Below, in pieces: positions 9,472-18,572 of a stretch of DNA of 64,000 nucleotides. The DNA comes from Denitrificimonas caeni (GTDB lineage: Bacteria > Pseudomonadota > Gammaproteobacteria > Pseudomonadales > Pseudomonadaceae). How positions within the stretch are numbered: the first letter of the stretch is position 1; each line of letters begins with the position of its first letter. The translations under genes and the position numbers were made by a program. Under the pieces are notes generated by a model. It saw only the letters and a program-made list of their open reading frames with translations. It made no database searches and was not told the DNA's origin. The stretch spans positions 1-64,000 of the forward strand of contig NZ_CAJHOA010000004.1 of the NCBI RefSeq assembly GCF_905120345.1, read 5' to 3'.

Positions 9472-10077
9472 ATGCAACCACCCAGTAAGTACTTACCGGC
9501 CGATGAGCGTCGTGCTGTCACTGTTGAGGCGGTTATCGAACTGGCGGCAGAGCAAAATCCAAGCGAGATCACCACTGCGGCTATTGCTAAGCATATGAGC
9601 GTCACTCAAGGCTCACTGTTTCGGCACTTTGCCAATAAAGAAGCCATTTTAGAGTCGGTGATCAACTGGGTCGCCAAACGTTTACTAACGCGCATTGATA
9701 AAGCCATGCAAGGTCAAGACAGCGCACTCGCCGCGTTACACGGCGCATTTATGACTCACATACAATTTATCAGCGACCATCCCGGCGTGCCGCGCATTCT
9801 ATTTAGCGAACTACAGCGTAAAGAAAGCACCGCGGCGAAAAAGCTGGTCACTGCGTTACTCAACCAATACCGCCAGCGGATCCAGCAAGCACTGGAGCAA
9901 GGCAAACAAAATAAAGAGTTCGATACAGAGCTTGATATTGAAGCGGCGGCGCAACTCTTTATTGGCAGCATCCAAGGTTTAGTGGTGCAAAGCGTCTTGC
10001 TCGGCACTGATTTTGTAATTCAGCCAGCGGCTCAAGACACCTTTGCTCTGTATACCCGCGCAATTGAGGCCCGTTAG
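9472..10077 (+). CDS. TetR-family transcriptional regulator
   Basis: About 201 residues, with an N-terminal TetR helix-turn-helix (ITTAAIAKHMSVTQGSLFRH followed by FANKEAILESVI) and a helical ligand-binding C-terminal domain (DHPGVPRILFSELQRKEST). The frame is open from 9460, but the ATG at 9472 (MQPPSKYL) sits better behind GGATGG. The stop is adjacent to the start of the adaptor gene and their codons overlap. So the regulator is co-transcribed with the ABC exporter and most likely represses its own operon until an exported compound or stress ligand binds. Confidence 0.87.
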   Translation: MQPPSKYLPADERRAVTVEAVIELAAEQNPSEITTAAIAKHMSVTQGSLFRHFANKEAILESVINWVAKRLLTRIDKAMQGQDSALAALHGAFMTHIQFISDHPGVPRILFSELQRKESTAAKKLVTALLNQYRQRIQQALEQGKQNKEFDTELDIEAAAQLFIGSIQGLVVQSVLLGTDFVIQPAAQDTFALYTRAIEAR

Positions 10078-10079
10078 TG

Positions 10080-11228
10080 ATGCCAGAATTCTTTAAGCAA
10101 AAAAAACTGCTCGCGGTATTTGCCACTATGGCGTTACTGGCAGCAGGCTTTATTTGGGTGTTACTCAGCTCTGGACCTCTGGCTAAAATAAAAATAGTCG
10201 TCACTGAGGTGCAAGAACAGCGTCTCGAACCGGCATTATTTGGTATTGGTACGGTTGCCGCGCGCTACAACTATCGTATTGCCAGTAATAATGTCGGACG
10301 GGCTACGACGCTGAATGCTGATGTCGGTGATAAGGTCGAAGCCGGAGAAATTCTTGGCATTATTGACGTGGTTGACCTCGATGAAAAAATCAATGCACAA
10401 GCCGCTTTGGTCGAGCGCAATAAAGCGCAACTTAATGAGGCTCAAACACGTTTAGATTACACCGGTAAACAAGCCGAGCGTTACCGCAAACTACTGCCTT
10501 CACGCTCCGTTAGCGAAGAGTTAGATGCCAGCAAACAGCATGAATGGATACTGGCCCGTAGCCAAATGCGCAGCGCCACCAGTGAGTTGGTTCGCGCCCA
10601 AGCTGAGCACCTTGGGTTACTCGCGCTGCGCGAGGATCGCTATCTCCGCGCACCGGTCTCAGGTTTAATTATTGCGCGCCATATTGACCAAGGTGCAACG
10701 GTATTGGCTGGGCAAACCGTGTTTGAACTGATCGATCCTCAGCAGCTCTGGATTGATGTGCGCTTTGACCAAGCGGGTTCCATGCTACTGGCAGAGCAGC
10801 AACCGACACAGATTATTTTACGCTCACAGGAGTTACAACCGCACACTGGCTATGTTGCACGCTTAGAGTGGCTGGCCGATGCTGTTACCGAAGAACGTCG
10901 CGCCAAAGTGATGTTTACCCAGCAACCTAACCCTGCTCCCAGCATTGGCGAGCTGGCCGAAGTCACCGTGCAACTGCCACAATTGGCCAGCACTCCAGTG
11001 ATTGCCAACGCAGCTATCATGCGCCAGGCCGGCACCTTAGGCGTGTGGTTGCTTGACGATCAGCAGCCCTTTTTTCAGCCCGTGCGTATCGGTCGTAGTG
11101 ATTTAGCGGGGAATGTGCAAATACTCTCAGGACTCAGCGCAGGACAGCAGGTGGTGCTCTATAGCAGTAAACCTTTAACCACCAATAGTCGAGTCAAGCG
11201 TGTTAAACAGCTGGCCGACACACCATGA
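10080..11228 (+). CDS. HlyD/DevB-type periplasmic adaptor of an ABC exporter
   Basis: About 382 residues with one N-terminal membrane anchor (about residues 13-30). A lipoyl/barrel-sandwich half follows (NADVGDKVEAGEILGIIDVV), then a coiled-coil hairpin (about residues 100-175), the second lipoyl half (RAPVSGLIIARHIDQGATV) and a beta-barrel/membrane-proximal domain. It belongs to the membrane fusion protein family that links inner-membrane pumps to an outer-membrane channel. The start may be GTG 10077 or ATG 10080. The stop overlaps the permease start by four bases. Substrate unknown. The outer-membrane partner is not in the window. Confidence 0.87.
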   Translation: MPEFFKQKKLLAVFATMALLAAGFIWVLLSSGPLAKIKIVVTEVQEQRLEPALFGIGTVAARYNYRIASNNVGRATTLNADVGDKVEAGEILGIIDVVDLDEKINAQAALVERNKAQLNEAQTRLDYTGKQAERYRKLLPSRSVSEELDASKQHEWILARSQMRSATSELVRAQAEHLGLLALREDRYLRAPVSGLIIARHIDQGATVLAGQTVFELIDPQQLWIDVRFDQAGSMLLAEQQPTQIILRSQELQPHTGYVARLEWLADAVTEERRAKVMFTQQPNPAPSIGELAEVTVQLPQLASTPVIANAAIMRQAGTLGVWLLDDQQPFFQPVRIGRSDLAGNVQILSGLSAGQQVVLYSSKPLTTNSRVKRVKQLADTP

Positions 11229-12427
11229 TCAGCTTAGCCGGTCGCGATATTCTTCACGCATGGGGCAAGTTTGTCTTTACCGGTGTGGGTTTAGGCTTAC
11301 TGATTGGCGTGACCTTAACCATGGCTGGTGTCTATCGCGGCATGGTCGATGATGCGCAAGTACTCCTGGATAATAGTGCAGCGGATTTATGGGTGGTACA
11401 AAAAGACACTCTTGGTCCTTATGCCGAGCCCTCCAATTTGCCTGATGACACTTGGCGCGCAGTGGCTAATATACCCGGTGTCGCCAACGCCTCTAATGTG
11501 ACCTATTTAACCATGCAAGTGTCATCAGCAAGCGGTGAGACGCGTGCCTTAGTCACAGGCATTGCTAATAGCGGCCCAGGCTCTTCGGGTTGGCCGCTCA
11601 GGTTATTAGCCGGGCGTCAGGTGAGCAAAAACCATTATGAAGCAGTGGCCGATATTGCCAGTGGTTTTAAGCTCGGCGACTCTATTCAAATTCGCCGTAA
11701 TCGCTACCTAATCGTCGGATTAACCAAGCGCATGGTGTCATCCAGCGGTGATCCAATGATTTTTATTCCGCTATTGGATGCGCAACAAGCACAGTTTCTT
11801 AAAAGTAATGATGCCATCGCACAAAATCGGCGACGCATCAGCCAGAATCCCATCTTTAATAACCCTCGCAACCCTGAAGTGCTGGATGCAGTGCTGGACC
11901 TGCAAGAAAGTAATACTCAAGTCAACGCGGTACTGGTGCAACTCAAAGCACAGGCTGAGCCTAAACAGGTGGCAGAAGACATGCGGCGCTGGTTACGCTT
12001 GCAAGTCTACGATCGTGAACAGATGGAACAGATTTTAGTCGGCAAGCTCATCGCTACTTCAGCACGGCAAATTCTAATGTTTTTAGTTATTTTGGCGGTG
12101 GTCAGCGCAGCGATTGTAGCCTTTATTATTTACACCCTAACCATGGGTAAAATCCGTGAAATTGCCGTACTTAAGCTGATTGGCACCCACAACAAAAGCA
12201 TTATTTCGATGATTATCCAGCAAGCCTTAGCCTTGGGCATTATCGGTTTTATGGTGGGTAAAATTGCCGCAACCGTCTGGGCGCCATTCTTCCCTAAATA
12301 TGTTTTATTGGTCACCCAAGACACCATAACCGGACTGATAGCCGTACTAGGTATGTGCGTGCTTGCTAGTTTCGTCGCCATTTACGCAGCTTTGCGCGTC
12401 GACCCCGCCGATGCAGTGGGAGGTTAA
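11225..12427 (+). CDS. FtsX/DevC-type ABC exporter permease
   Basis: The 400-residue protein has an N-terminal membrane segment (about residues 16-36) and a large periplasmic domain (about 37-275). Three C-terminal segments follow at about 280-305, 325-350 and 370-395. This is the MacB/FtsX topology, closest in layout to cyanobacterial DevC. The cytoplasmic coupling segment GKIREIAVLKLIGTHN is well conserved. It sits between the adaptor and ATPase genes (four-base overlap upstream, four bases to the next start), so the three form one tripartite exporter. The exported substrate cannot be deduced. Confidence 0.87.
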   Translation: MISLAGRDILHAWGKFVFTGVGLGLLIGVTLTMAGVYRGMVDDAQVLLDNSAADLWVVQKDTLGPYAEPSNLPDDTWRAVANIPGVANASNVTYLTMQVSSASGETRALVTGIANSGPGSSGWPLRLLAGRQVSKNHYEAVADIASGFKLGDSIQIRRNRYLIVGLTKRMVSSSGDPMIFIPLLDAQQAQFLKSNDAIAQNRRRISQNPIFNNPRNPEVLDAVLDLQESNTQVNAVLVQLKAQAEPKQVAEDMRRWLRLQVYDREQMEQILVGKLIATSARQILMFLVILAVVSAAIVAFIIYTLTMGKIREIAVLKLIGTHNKSIISMIIQQALALGIIGFMVGKIAATVWAPFFPKYVLLVTQDTITGLIAVLGMCVLASFVAIYAALRVDPADAVGG

Positions 12428-12431
12428 CTCT

Positions 12432-13142
12432 ATGCAAGCTTATGGCATTAAAATCTCCAATTTGAGCAAGACCTTTGGCCGTGGTGATACCGCTGTGCAT
12501 GCTTTGAAAGAAGTGAACATGCAAGTCGAGCCAGGTGAAGTGGTGGGCCTGATTGGACCTTCAGGCTCAGGTAAAAGTACCCTACTGAAATGCTTGGGTG
12601 CCATTATCGAACCTAGCGCTGGACAGATGTACCTTGGTGATCAACTGATTTATGACAATGGCTGGAAAATCTCCGATTTACGCGCCCTGCGCCGCGATAA
12701 AATTGGCTTTGTTTTCCAAGCACCGTATTTAATACCTTTTTTGAACACACTGGATAACGTTGCGCTATTGCCGATGCTGGCCGGTAAAAGCAACAAAGAA
12801 GCGCGTCAACGAGCACTGGAATTATTAACGGTATTGCAAGTCGAGCACCGTGCTCATGCGTTACCTTCACGCCTCTCTGGTGGTGAACAACAACGAATTG
12901 CGATTGCTCGCGGCCTCATCAATCGTCCGCCAGTAATTTTGGCCGATGAACCAACCGCCGCCTTAGATAGCGTACGGGCGCTCACCGTGATTCGCACCCT
13001 CAATGATATTGCTCGAGACTATAATACCGCGGTGATTGTAGTGACTCACGATGATAAAATCATTCCAACCTTTAAGCGTTTGTATCATATTCGTGACGGC
13101 ATCACCTATGAGGAACAAGGGCAAGGACGCGAAATTTTATAG
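12432..13142 (+). CDS. ABC exporter ATP-binding subunit (DevA/LolD/MacB-N type)
   Basis: The 236-residue ATPase has Walker [14 protein letters not shown]-loop [11 protein letters not shown], signature [14 protein letters not shown], Walker [13 protein letters not shown] and a switch histidine in VVTHDD. I start it at the ATG at 12432 (MQAYGIKIS), which follows GGAGG by eight bases. The longer frame to 12363 runs back into the permease gene. It powers the permease and adaptor encoded just upstream. Confidence 0.92.
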   Translation: MQAYGIKISNLSKTFGRGDTAVHALKEVNMQVEPGEVVGLIGPSGSGKSTLLKCLGAIIEPSAGQMYLGDQLIYDNGWKISDLRALRRDKIGFVFQAPYLIPFLNTLDNVALLPMLAGKSNKEARQRALELLTVLQVEHRAHALPSRLSGGEQQRIAIARGLINRPPVILADEPTAALDSVRALTVIRTLNDIARDYNTAVIVVTHDDKIIPTFKRLYHIRDGITYEEQGQGREIL

Positions 13143-13229
13143 CAATTTTTGCCAAGCAAAACCTGTCTAAGTGCTCGACTGCAGCCAAGTCGTCGGCTGT
13201 CTCGCCTACTTATCAGCGCGGCTTATGCG

Positions 13230-13235
13230 TATAAT
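13230..13235 (+). promoter_or_regulatory. Candidate -10 box of yhhQ
   Basis: A perfect TATAAT with TG four bases upstream of it lies 65 bases before the yhhQ start. No good -35 is visible. The predicted transcript would begin near 13242, just before the riboswitch. Confidence 0.4.
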
Positions 13236-13247
13236 GCGCGCTCGCAA

Positions 13248-13295
13248 CACCTAAACTTAGGTGCCCATGGTTCCCTCACCCCATTCAAAAAGGTG
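13248..13295 (+). promoter_or_regulatory. Probable preQ1-I riboswitch controlling yhhQ translation
   Basis: The aptamer core spans 13267-13293. P1 is ATGG (13267-13270) with CCAT (13281-13284). Its loop begins TTC and ends CACC, as in class I preQ1 aptamers. An A-rich strand (13287-13291) follows. Loop bases CCT (13274-13276) can pair with AGG (13291-13293), forming the pseudoknot that captures the ribosome site AAGG seven bases before the ATG. A preceding hairpin (CACCTAA/TTAGGTG, 13248-13263) contains CACCT, which can also pair with the ribosome site AGGTG (13291-13295). YhhQ is a queuosine-precursor transporter, a known preQ1-I target. Confidence 0.7.
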
Positions 13296-13299
13296 TTCA

Positions 13300-13956
13300 A
13301 TGCTTGTTCTATCCGGCCCACGCCAGCGTGTGGCAGTGGTAACGCTGATTGCGTTCCATATCTTTATTGTGATTGCCAGTAACTACTTGGTGCAATTCCC
13401 CATGCAGCTGTTTGGCTGGCAAACCACTTGGGGGGCTTTTAGCTTTCCATTTATTTTCTTAGCCACCGACCTGACCGTGCGCTTACTCGGCAAACAGCCT
13501 GCTCGGCGGGTGATTGCCTATGTGATGTTGCCGGCATTATTGGTCTCTTATGTGGTATCAGTCTTGTTTCAAGAAGGGTCATTTCATGGCGCGGGCGCTT
13601 TGCTGGTGTTGAACACCTTTGTCTTGCGTATCTCTTTAGCCAGTTTTGCTGCTTATGCAGTGGGACAACTGGCAGATATCCAAGTGTTTGATCGCTTACG
13701 CCGCTTAAAACAGTGGTGGGTCGCGCCAACCGCTTCGACAGTGCTGGGCAATTTACTGGATACTTTTGTGTTTTTTGCTATCGCCTTTTGGGCAAGCAGC
13801 AACACCTTTATGGCTGAGCACTGGGTCGAAATTGCCGTCGTCGATTACGTGATCAAGATTCTCATCAGTCTGCTATTATTTATCCCGCTGTACGGCTTGC
13901 TACTTAATGCGCTATTACGCTACTTAGCAGGACAAGCAGCAAGCGCCGCGCACTAA
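13300..13956 (+). CDS. yhhQ: Queuosine-precursor transporter YhhQ (VUT family)
   Basis: A 218-residue protein with about six membrane segments and the family's typical composition (SNYLVQFPMQ, WGAFSFPFIFLATDLTVR, GNLLDTFVFFAIAFWAS). YhhQ imports the queuosine precursors preQ0/preQ1 for tRNA modification. I start it at the ATG at 13300, seven bases after AAGGTG. The longer frame (13261) would be within the structured leader. The leader carries a probable preQ1-I riboswitch, which independently supports the function. It converges on yacG. Confidence 0.92.
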   Translation: MLVLSGPRQRVAVVTLIAFHIFIVIASNYLVQFPMQLFGWQTTWGAFSFPFIFLATDLTVRLLGKQPARRVIAYVMLPALLVSYVVSVLFQEGSFHGAGALLVLNTFVLRISLASFAAYAVGQLADIQVFDRLRRLKQWWVAPTASTVLGNLLDTFVFFAIAFWASSNTFMAEHWVEIAVVDYVIKILISLLLFIPLYGLLLNALLRYLAGQAASAAH

Positions 13957-14006
13957 CTGCTAGCTTGTAAGCAGCTGATTACTCGAGTTTTGAGTCAATC
14001 GTACTG

Positions 14007-14093
14007 CGCTAGTGGCGCGACAAGCGTAAGCATGGATGGCGTAGCGCCCGAATTGAGGCAAGAAGCCTCATTGAGGGAAAAGCGACACTAGCG
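14007..14093. repeat. Cloverleaf-like palindromic element between convergent genes
   Basis: An outer 8-bp perfect stem, CGCTAGTG (14007-14014) with CACTAGCG (14086-14093), continues after one mismatch for 3 bp. It encloses two smaller hairpins: GGCG-TAG-CGCC (14038-14048) and TGAGGC-AAGAA-GCCTCA (14054-14070). The element lies 50 bases after yhhQ and 54 before the yacG stop, a typical place for REP-type intergenic palindromes. No second copy is seen in this window. It may be a dispersed repeat, a bidirectional terminator or a structured RNA. Confidence 0.55.
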
Positions 14094-14147
14094 GGGCACG
14101 CCGAGCACAAATATTTATCATGGCTTTTGCAACGATTGTCGGGCAGT

Positions 14148-14342
14148 TTAACTGTTGAGTTCACCGCTAAACACATCATTTAAATCGGGTTCACCGGGGA
14201 TGGAATGCTCTTCTGCCGCCCAAGCTCCGAGATCGATTAGTTTACAACGCTCACTGCAAAAAGGACGCGAAGGGCTTTGTTCACCCCATTCAACAGGCTT
14301 TTCACAGGTGGGACAAGCAACGGTTGTTACGGATGCCATCAC
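14148..14342 (-). CDS. yacG: Zinc-binding DNA gyrase inhibitor YacG
   Basis: The 64-residue protein has the four zinc cysteines of the family at C10, C13, C29 and C33 (CPTC...[15 protein letters not shown]). YacG binds GyrB and inhibits gyrase. The start overlaps the coaE stop by four bases, as in other gammaproteobacteria where coaE and yacG are coupled. Confidence 0.95.
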   Translation of the reverse strand: MMASVTTVACPTCEKPVEWGEQSPSRPFCSERCKLIDLGAWAAEEHSIPGEPDLNDVFSGELNS

Positions 14343-14947
14343 TGACCTCCTTTCAAGGTTAAATAATAGTCATGCAAACGCGACACTTCGCGCTGCAGTG
14401 CGGCTTTATCAGCCGCATTAGATAATACGTCATCGGCATGTTTTAAGCGTTCATCGCGTTGCAACTGCACCTGCATAATTGCCCGTAATTGCGCCTCAGA
14501 GACCTGATCACGCTGCAGAGCTCGCGCCATCTGCACCTCGCTGGGCACATCAACGACCAACACGCGCTGCACAATCTTATTTTGGCCTGACTCAATCAAT
14601 AGTGGCGAAACTAAAATGGCATAAGGCGATTGCGCCGCCTCTAAAAACTGCTGAATTTCATCACGGATCAGTGGATGCAACAGCCCTTCCAGCCATTGTC
14701 GCTGCTCCGGTTCAGTAAAAATATGCTCACGCAATACTGCACGATTGAGCTGACCATCATCCAGTAATACGGTCTCGCCAAAGCGCTCAACGATTTTATC
14801 TAAAGCAGGGCGACCGGGTTCAACCACCCAACGCGCTGCATGATCAGCATCAATGGTCTCAATACCCAATTCAGCAAAAGTATCGGCAGCAGCACTTTTA
14901 CCACTACCAATACCACCAGTAAGCCCTAGCACCCATGGTTTACTCAA
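14339..14947 (-). CDS. coaE: Dephospho-CoA kinase CoaE
   Basis: The 202-residue P-loop kinase has [14 protein letters not shown] at residues 8-21, the substrate-lid region around [10 protein letters not shown] and the [11 protein letters not shown] strand. It phosphorylates dephospho-CoA on the 3'-OH, the last step of CoA synthesis. It is coupled to yacG. In most pseudomonads pilD (prepilin peptidase) lies directly upstream; here the upstream neighbour is trpC with a 110-base gap. Confidence 0.96.
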   Translation of the reverse strand: MSKPWVLGLTGGIGSGKSAAADTFAELGIETIDADHAARWVVEPGRPALDKIVERFGETVLLDDGQLNRAVLREHIFTEPEQRQWLEGLLHPLIRDEIQQFLEAAQSPYAILVSPLLIESGQNKIVQRVLVVDVPSEVQMARALQRDQVSEAQLRAIMQVQLQRDERLKHADDVLSNAADKAALQREVSRLHDYYLTLKGGQ

Positions 14948-15057
14948 ATCACTGATCCTTTATTAGCTCAAGCAAAACGCAGACTCAGACTACTGACGAT
15001 CTAATAGCAAGTCACGATGCAACCTTATTTAGGTCGTAATCCGTGCTGCTGCGCTAC

Positions 15058-15861
15058 TTATTTAGGAAAAAACAAACGCTGCAGTTCTGCGCCGGGATCA
15101 TTAGCGCGCATAAAGGCCTCGCCCACTAAAAACGCATGTACATTGTTAATTTCCATCAATTCAACATCAGTACGCTGCAAAATACCACTTTCAGTAATCA
15201 CTAAACGCTCTTGCGGGATACGTGGTAATAACTCAAGCGTGGTTTCTAGCGATACTTCAAAATTGTGCAGGTTACGGTTATTAATGCCCACCAGAGGCGT
15301 CTCGAGATGAGTCAGTACGCGATCCAGCTCCACACCATCATGCACTTCGGCCAGCACATCCAAGCCCAGCTCTTTAGCTGTTGCAGCCAGCTCTCGCATT
15401 TGCTCATCGTCTAAGCACGCGGCAATCAACAAGATACAGTCGGCACCAAGGGCACGTGCTTCAACAACCTGGTACGGATCAATCATAAAATCTTTACGAA
15501 TCACCGGCAGTTCACAGGCATTGCGTGCTTCTTGTAAATAACGGTCAGCACCTTGGAAGAAATCAATATCGGTCAGCACTGATAAGCAAGTCGCGCCGCC
15601 TTGTGCATAACTTTGTGCCAGCCACTCAGGCACAAAGTCTTCACGCAGTACACCTTTACTGGGTGACGCTTTTTTAATCTCAGCAATCACTGCCGGCAGT
15701 TTACTCTGTACTTGCTGCTGTAACGCACGGGCAAAGCCACGGGGTGCAGACGCCTGAGCGGCTTGTGCATACAACTCGCCTAAGCTCACGACTTGTTTAC
15801 GTCGTGCCACTTCCTCACGCTTGCGGACAATAATTTTTTCTAAAACTGTTGGAATGCTCAT
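15058..15861 (-). CDS. trpC: Indole-3-glycerol phosphate synthase TrpC
   Basis: The 267-residue TIM-barrel enzyme has the conserved [11 protein letters not shown] strand with catalytic lysines, [24 protein letters not shown] and [14 protein letters not shown]. It converts carboxyphenylaminodeoxyribulose phosphate to indole-3-glycerol phosphate. It is the last gene of trpGDC and overlaps trpD by four bases. Length and motifs are normal for a monofunctional pseudomonad TrpC. Confidence 0.97.
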   Translation of the reverse strand: MSIPTVLEKIIVRKREEVARRKQVVSLGELYAQAAQASAPRGFARALQQQVQSKLPAVIAEIKKASPSKGVLREDFVPEWLAQSYAQGGATCLSVLTDIDFFQGADRYLQEARNACELPVIRKDFMIDPYQVVEARALGADCILLIAACLDDEQMRELAATAKELGLDVLAEVHDGVELDRVLTHLETPLVGINNRNLHNFEVSLETTLELLPRIPQERLVITESGILQRTDVELMEINNVHAFLVGEAFMRANDPGAELQRLFFPK

Positions 15862-16907
15862 GCTGTGGTGGCCTCCTGCTTAAACACCGAAGTAAAGGAT
15901 ACCAGCTCAGACAATTTCTCTAGAGCCAGACCGGTATAGATGGTGTCATGTGCGCGCGCCACACCTTCTTTTAACGTGCTGGCGACACCTGCAGCATATA
16001 AGGCCGCACCAGCATTGAGGGCAATCATTTCTGCCGCTTTATGCGCATAAGGCAGCTCGCGTTTGCCTAAAGCATCACGAATCAAGATGTAAGATGCCGC
16101 AGCGTCTTCGACTTCTAAGCCAATTAATGACTGACTATTGATGCCAAAATCTTCAGGCTGAATCCGATACTCAGTGATTTCGCCGTCTTTTAATTCAGCA
16201 ACAAAGGTTGGCGCACCTAAACTGATTTCATCCATCCCGTCTTGCGCATGCACAACCAAGACATGCTCGCTGCCTAAACGTAACAGCACTTCAGCTAAAG
16301 GGCGGCACAGCTGCTTGCTGAAAACGCCGATGACTTGGTTTTTCACCTGTGCTGGATTGCTCATCGGCCCAAGGATATTGAATAACGTCCGTAAACCCAG
16401 CTCACGACGCGGGCCGCTGGCGTGACGCATCGCGCCATGATGCGCAGGCGCATACATAAAGCCGACGCCGACCGTATCAACACAGCGCGCAACTTGATCG
16501 GGCGTTAAATCCAAATACACGCCAGCCGCTTCCAGCACATCAGCGCTGCCACTTTTACCTGAGACGGCACGATTGCCGTGCTTCGCTACTTGTCCGCCAG
16601 CAGCCGACACCACAAATGCAGCGGCGGTGGAGACATTAAAAATATTCATGCCATCACCACCGGTGCCACAGGTATCGACCAAGTGATCACCTGAAATATC
16701 TACCGGCTCGGCCAGCTCGCGTAGCACCTGCACGGCACCGACAATTTCATCGATGCTCTCACTTTTCATGCGCATCGCCACTAAAAAGCCGCCAACCTGT
16801 GCATCGGTGCACTGCCCTGTCATAATTTGTCGCATCACCGACTGCATCTCGGCAGTGCTTAAATCTAAATGACCAACCGCTCGATTCAGCGCTTCTTTAA
16901 TGTCCAT
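15858..16907 (-). CDS. trpD: Anthranilate phosphoribosyltransferase TrpD
   Basis: The 349-residue enzyme has the [13 protein letters not shown]-binding motif, the NVSTAAAFV and [19 protein letters not shown] stretches, and NILGPMSNP. It transfers phosphoribose from PRPP to anthranilate. The start overlaps the trpG stop by one base (TAATG), so synthesis with TrpG is coupled. It is a separate protein, not fused to TrpG as in enteric bacteria. Confidence 0.97.
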   Translation of the reverse strand: MDIKEALNRAVGHLDLSTAEMQSVMRQIMTGQCTDAQVGGFLVAMRMKSESIDEIVGAVQVLRELAEPVDISGDHLVDTCGTGGDGMNIFNVSTAAAFVVSAAGGQVAKHGNRAVSGKSGSADVLEAAGVYLDLTPDQVARCVDTVGVGFMYAPAHHGAMRHASGPRRELGLRTLFNILGPMSNPAQVKNQVIGVFSKQLCRPLAEVLLRLGSEHVLVVHAQDGMDEISLGAPTFVAELKDGEITEYRIQPEDFGINSQSLIGLEVEDAAASYILIRDALGKRELPYAHKAAEMIALNAGAALYAAGVASTLKEGVARAHDTIYTGLALEKLSELVSFTSVFKQEATTA

Positions 16908-17500
16908 TAACGCTGTCCTCCCGTTTGTTTTAAAAAGTTTGCCAACAAGGCATGGCCTTGCTCGGTCAAGATTGATTCGGGGTGAAACTGCACCCCTTCA
17001 ATATTCAAAATACGATGTTGCAAGCCCATAATTGCGTCAAGCTCGCCCTGCTCGGTTTGTGTCCAAGCAGTAACGGCTAAATCTGAGGGTAGGCTGTCTG
17101 GCGCCACGACCAAAGAATGGTAGCGGGTGGCCGTCAGTGGGTTATTTAAGCCGTGAAAGACCCCTTGATCGTGGTGATAGACCGGACTGGTTTTACCGTG
17201 CATCGGCTGCGCGGCACGTACGACTTCACCGCCAAACACTTGACCAATACTCTGATGGCCTAAGCACACTCCTAAAATCGGCACTAAACCAGCAAACGCC
17301 TGAATCGCCGCTAAAGAGACACCCGCCTCATTCGGCGTACAAGGACCCGGCGAAATCACCACCCGCTCAGGCTGCATAGCTAATAATTCAGGCACGGTGT
17401 ATTCATCATTACGCACCACCTTAACCTCGGCACCCAACTCAGCAAAATACTGCACTAGATTCCAAGTAAACGAGTCGTAATTGTCGATCATCAGCAGCAT
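16907..17500 (-). CDS. trpG: Anthranilate synthase glutamine amidotransferase subunit TrpG
   Basis: The 197-residue class I amidotransferase has its nucleophile at Cys79 ([11 protein letters not shown]) and the His-Glu pair in VQFHPESIL. It supplies ammonia to TrpE. It may also serve PabB in folate synthesis, as in organisms with a single subunit; that is not testable here. AAGGA lies nine bases before the ATG. The gene starts 34 bases after the end of ddh, so it may be read from a promoter in or before that gene. Confidence 0.97.
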   Translation of the reverse strand: MLLMIDNYDSFTWNLVQYFAELGAEVKVVRNDEYTVPELLAMQPERVVISPGPCTPNEAGVSLAAIQAFAGLVPILGVCLGHQSIGQVFGGEVVRAAQPMHGKTSPVYHHDQGVFHGLNNPLTATRYHSLVVAPDSLPSDLAVTAWTQTEQGELDAIMGLQHRILNIEGVQFHPESILTEQGHALLANFLKQTGGQR

Positions 17501-17534
17501 ACGGGTGGTCCTTAGGCGATTGCGTTCGATAGGA

Positions 17535-18521
17535 TTACAGCAGTTCTTTACGCAGTTGGGCTGGGCTTTTTGGCGAGAGTAAACCGGGAGCTATATCAAA
17601 CACGGTTTTCGCACCAATATCACCTAAGCGGGCCAGACGATGCACCGCGCGGGCATACGCAACCAACACACTTGACGTGAATTCAGGGTTACTGCCTAAC
17701 GCTAATGAATACTCAATGGTTTGTTTGCTATCAACACCGGTATGACCGCTGCGAATGACAAAGCCACCGTGCGGCATGCTGCTGTGTTCTTGCTCAAAGG
17801 TAGCCTGATCGATAAAGTTAACTACCGTATCGTAATCAGCAAAGTAGTCTGGCATGGTGACAATACTGTCACGTACAATTTCTGCATCAGCGCCATCGTC
17901 CAGCACTACAAAACACTCTCGAGTATGTTTCTCTCGAGTGCTTAATTCTGGTTGTTCACCACTGCGCACGCGTGCCATCGCGTCTTCAGAGGGCAACGTA
18001 TACTGCACTGCTGATTTAACCCCTGGTACACGACGTACGGCATCTGAATGCCCTTGACTCAAGCCTTTCCCCCAAAAGGTATAGGTTTCGCCTTCGGGTA
18101 GAATCGCTTCACCAAATAAACGATTCAGTGAAAACAAACCTGGGTCCCAACCCACTGATAGCATCGCGACACGACCGGCATCACGTGCCGATTGGTCCAG
18201 TGCGGCATAGTACTCAGGTACTTTAGCGTGGGTATCAAAGCTGTCCACGGTATTAAAAAACTGTGCCAAGTACGGTCCTTGCTCGGGTAAATCCGACTTA
18301 GAACCGCCGCAGAGAATCATCACATCGACTTCATCTTGGTACTGCTCAACATCACTCATGGCATACACCGGCACGCTACTATCCAGCAAACTCACGCTAA
18401 CCGGATCACGGCGGCTAAATACCCCGACCAAACGCATATCTGGATTTTGTGCCAGCGCTGCTTCAACGCCACGTCCTAAATTGCCATAACCGGCAATCGC
18501 TACTCTGATTCGATGAGTCAT
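17535..18521 (-). CDS. ddh: meso-Diaminopimelate D-dehydrogenase
   Basis: The 328-residue protein has an N-terminal NADP-binding Rossmann motif ([14 protein letters not shown]). It carries the family's signature stretches: [68 protein letters not shown] and [12 protein letters not shown]. It reversibly aminates L-2-amino-6-oxopimelate to meso-diaminopimelate, a one-step route to the lysine and peptidoglycan precursor. The full-length frame looks intact. The enzyme is typical of Corynebacterium and scattered Firmicutes and Bacteroidetes and is not usual in pseudomonads. It lies between trpE (51 bases upstream) and trpG (34 bases downstream), so it probably shares their transcript. Acquisition by transfer is likely. 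Confidence 0.93.
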   Translation of the reverse strand: MTHRIRVAIAGYGNLGRGVEAALAQNPDMRLVGVFSRRDPVSVSLLDSSVPVYAMSDVEQYQDEVDVMILCGGSKSDLPEQGPYLAQFFNTVDSFDTHAKVPEYYAALDQSARDAGRVAMLSVGWDPGLFSLNRLFGEAILPEGETYTFWGKGLSQGHSDAVRRVPGVKSAVQYTLPSEDAMARVRSGEQPELSTREKHTRECFVVLDDGADAEIVRDSIVTMPDYFADYDTVVNFIDQATFEQEHSSMPHGGFVIRSGHTGVDSKQTIEYSLALGSNPEFTSSVLVAYARAVHRLARLGDIGAKTVFDIAPGLLSPKSPAQLRKELL

Positions 18522-18572
18522 GATGTCTACCTTTACAGTTAAAACAAAAACACGGTTAAACGTACAGTGCGC

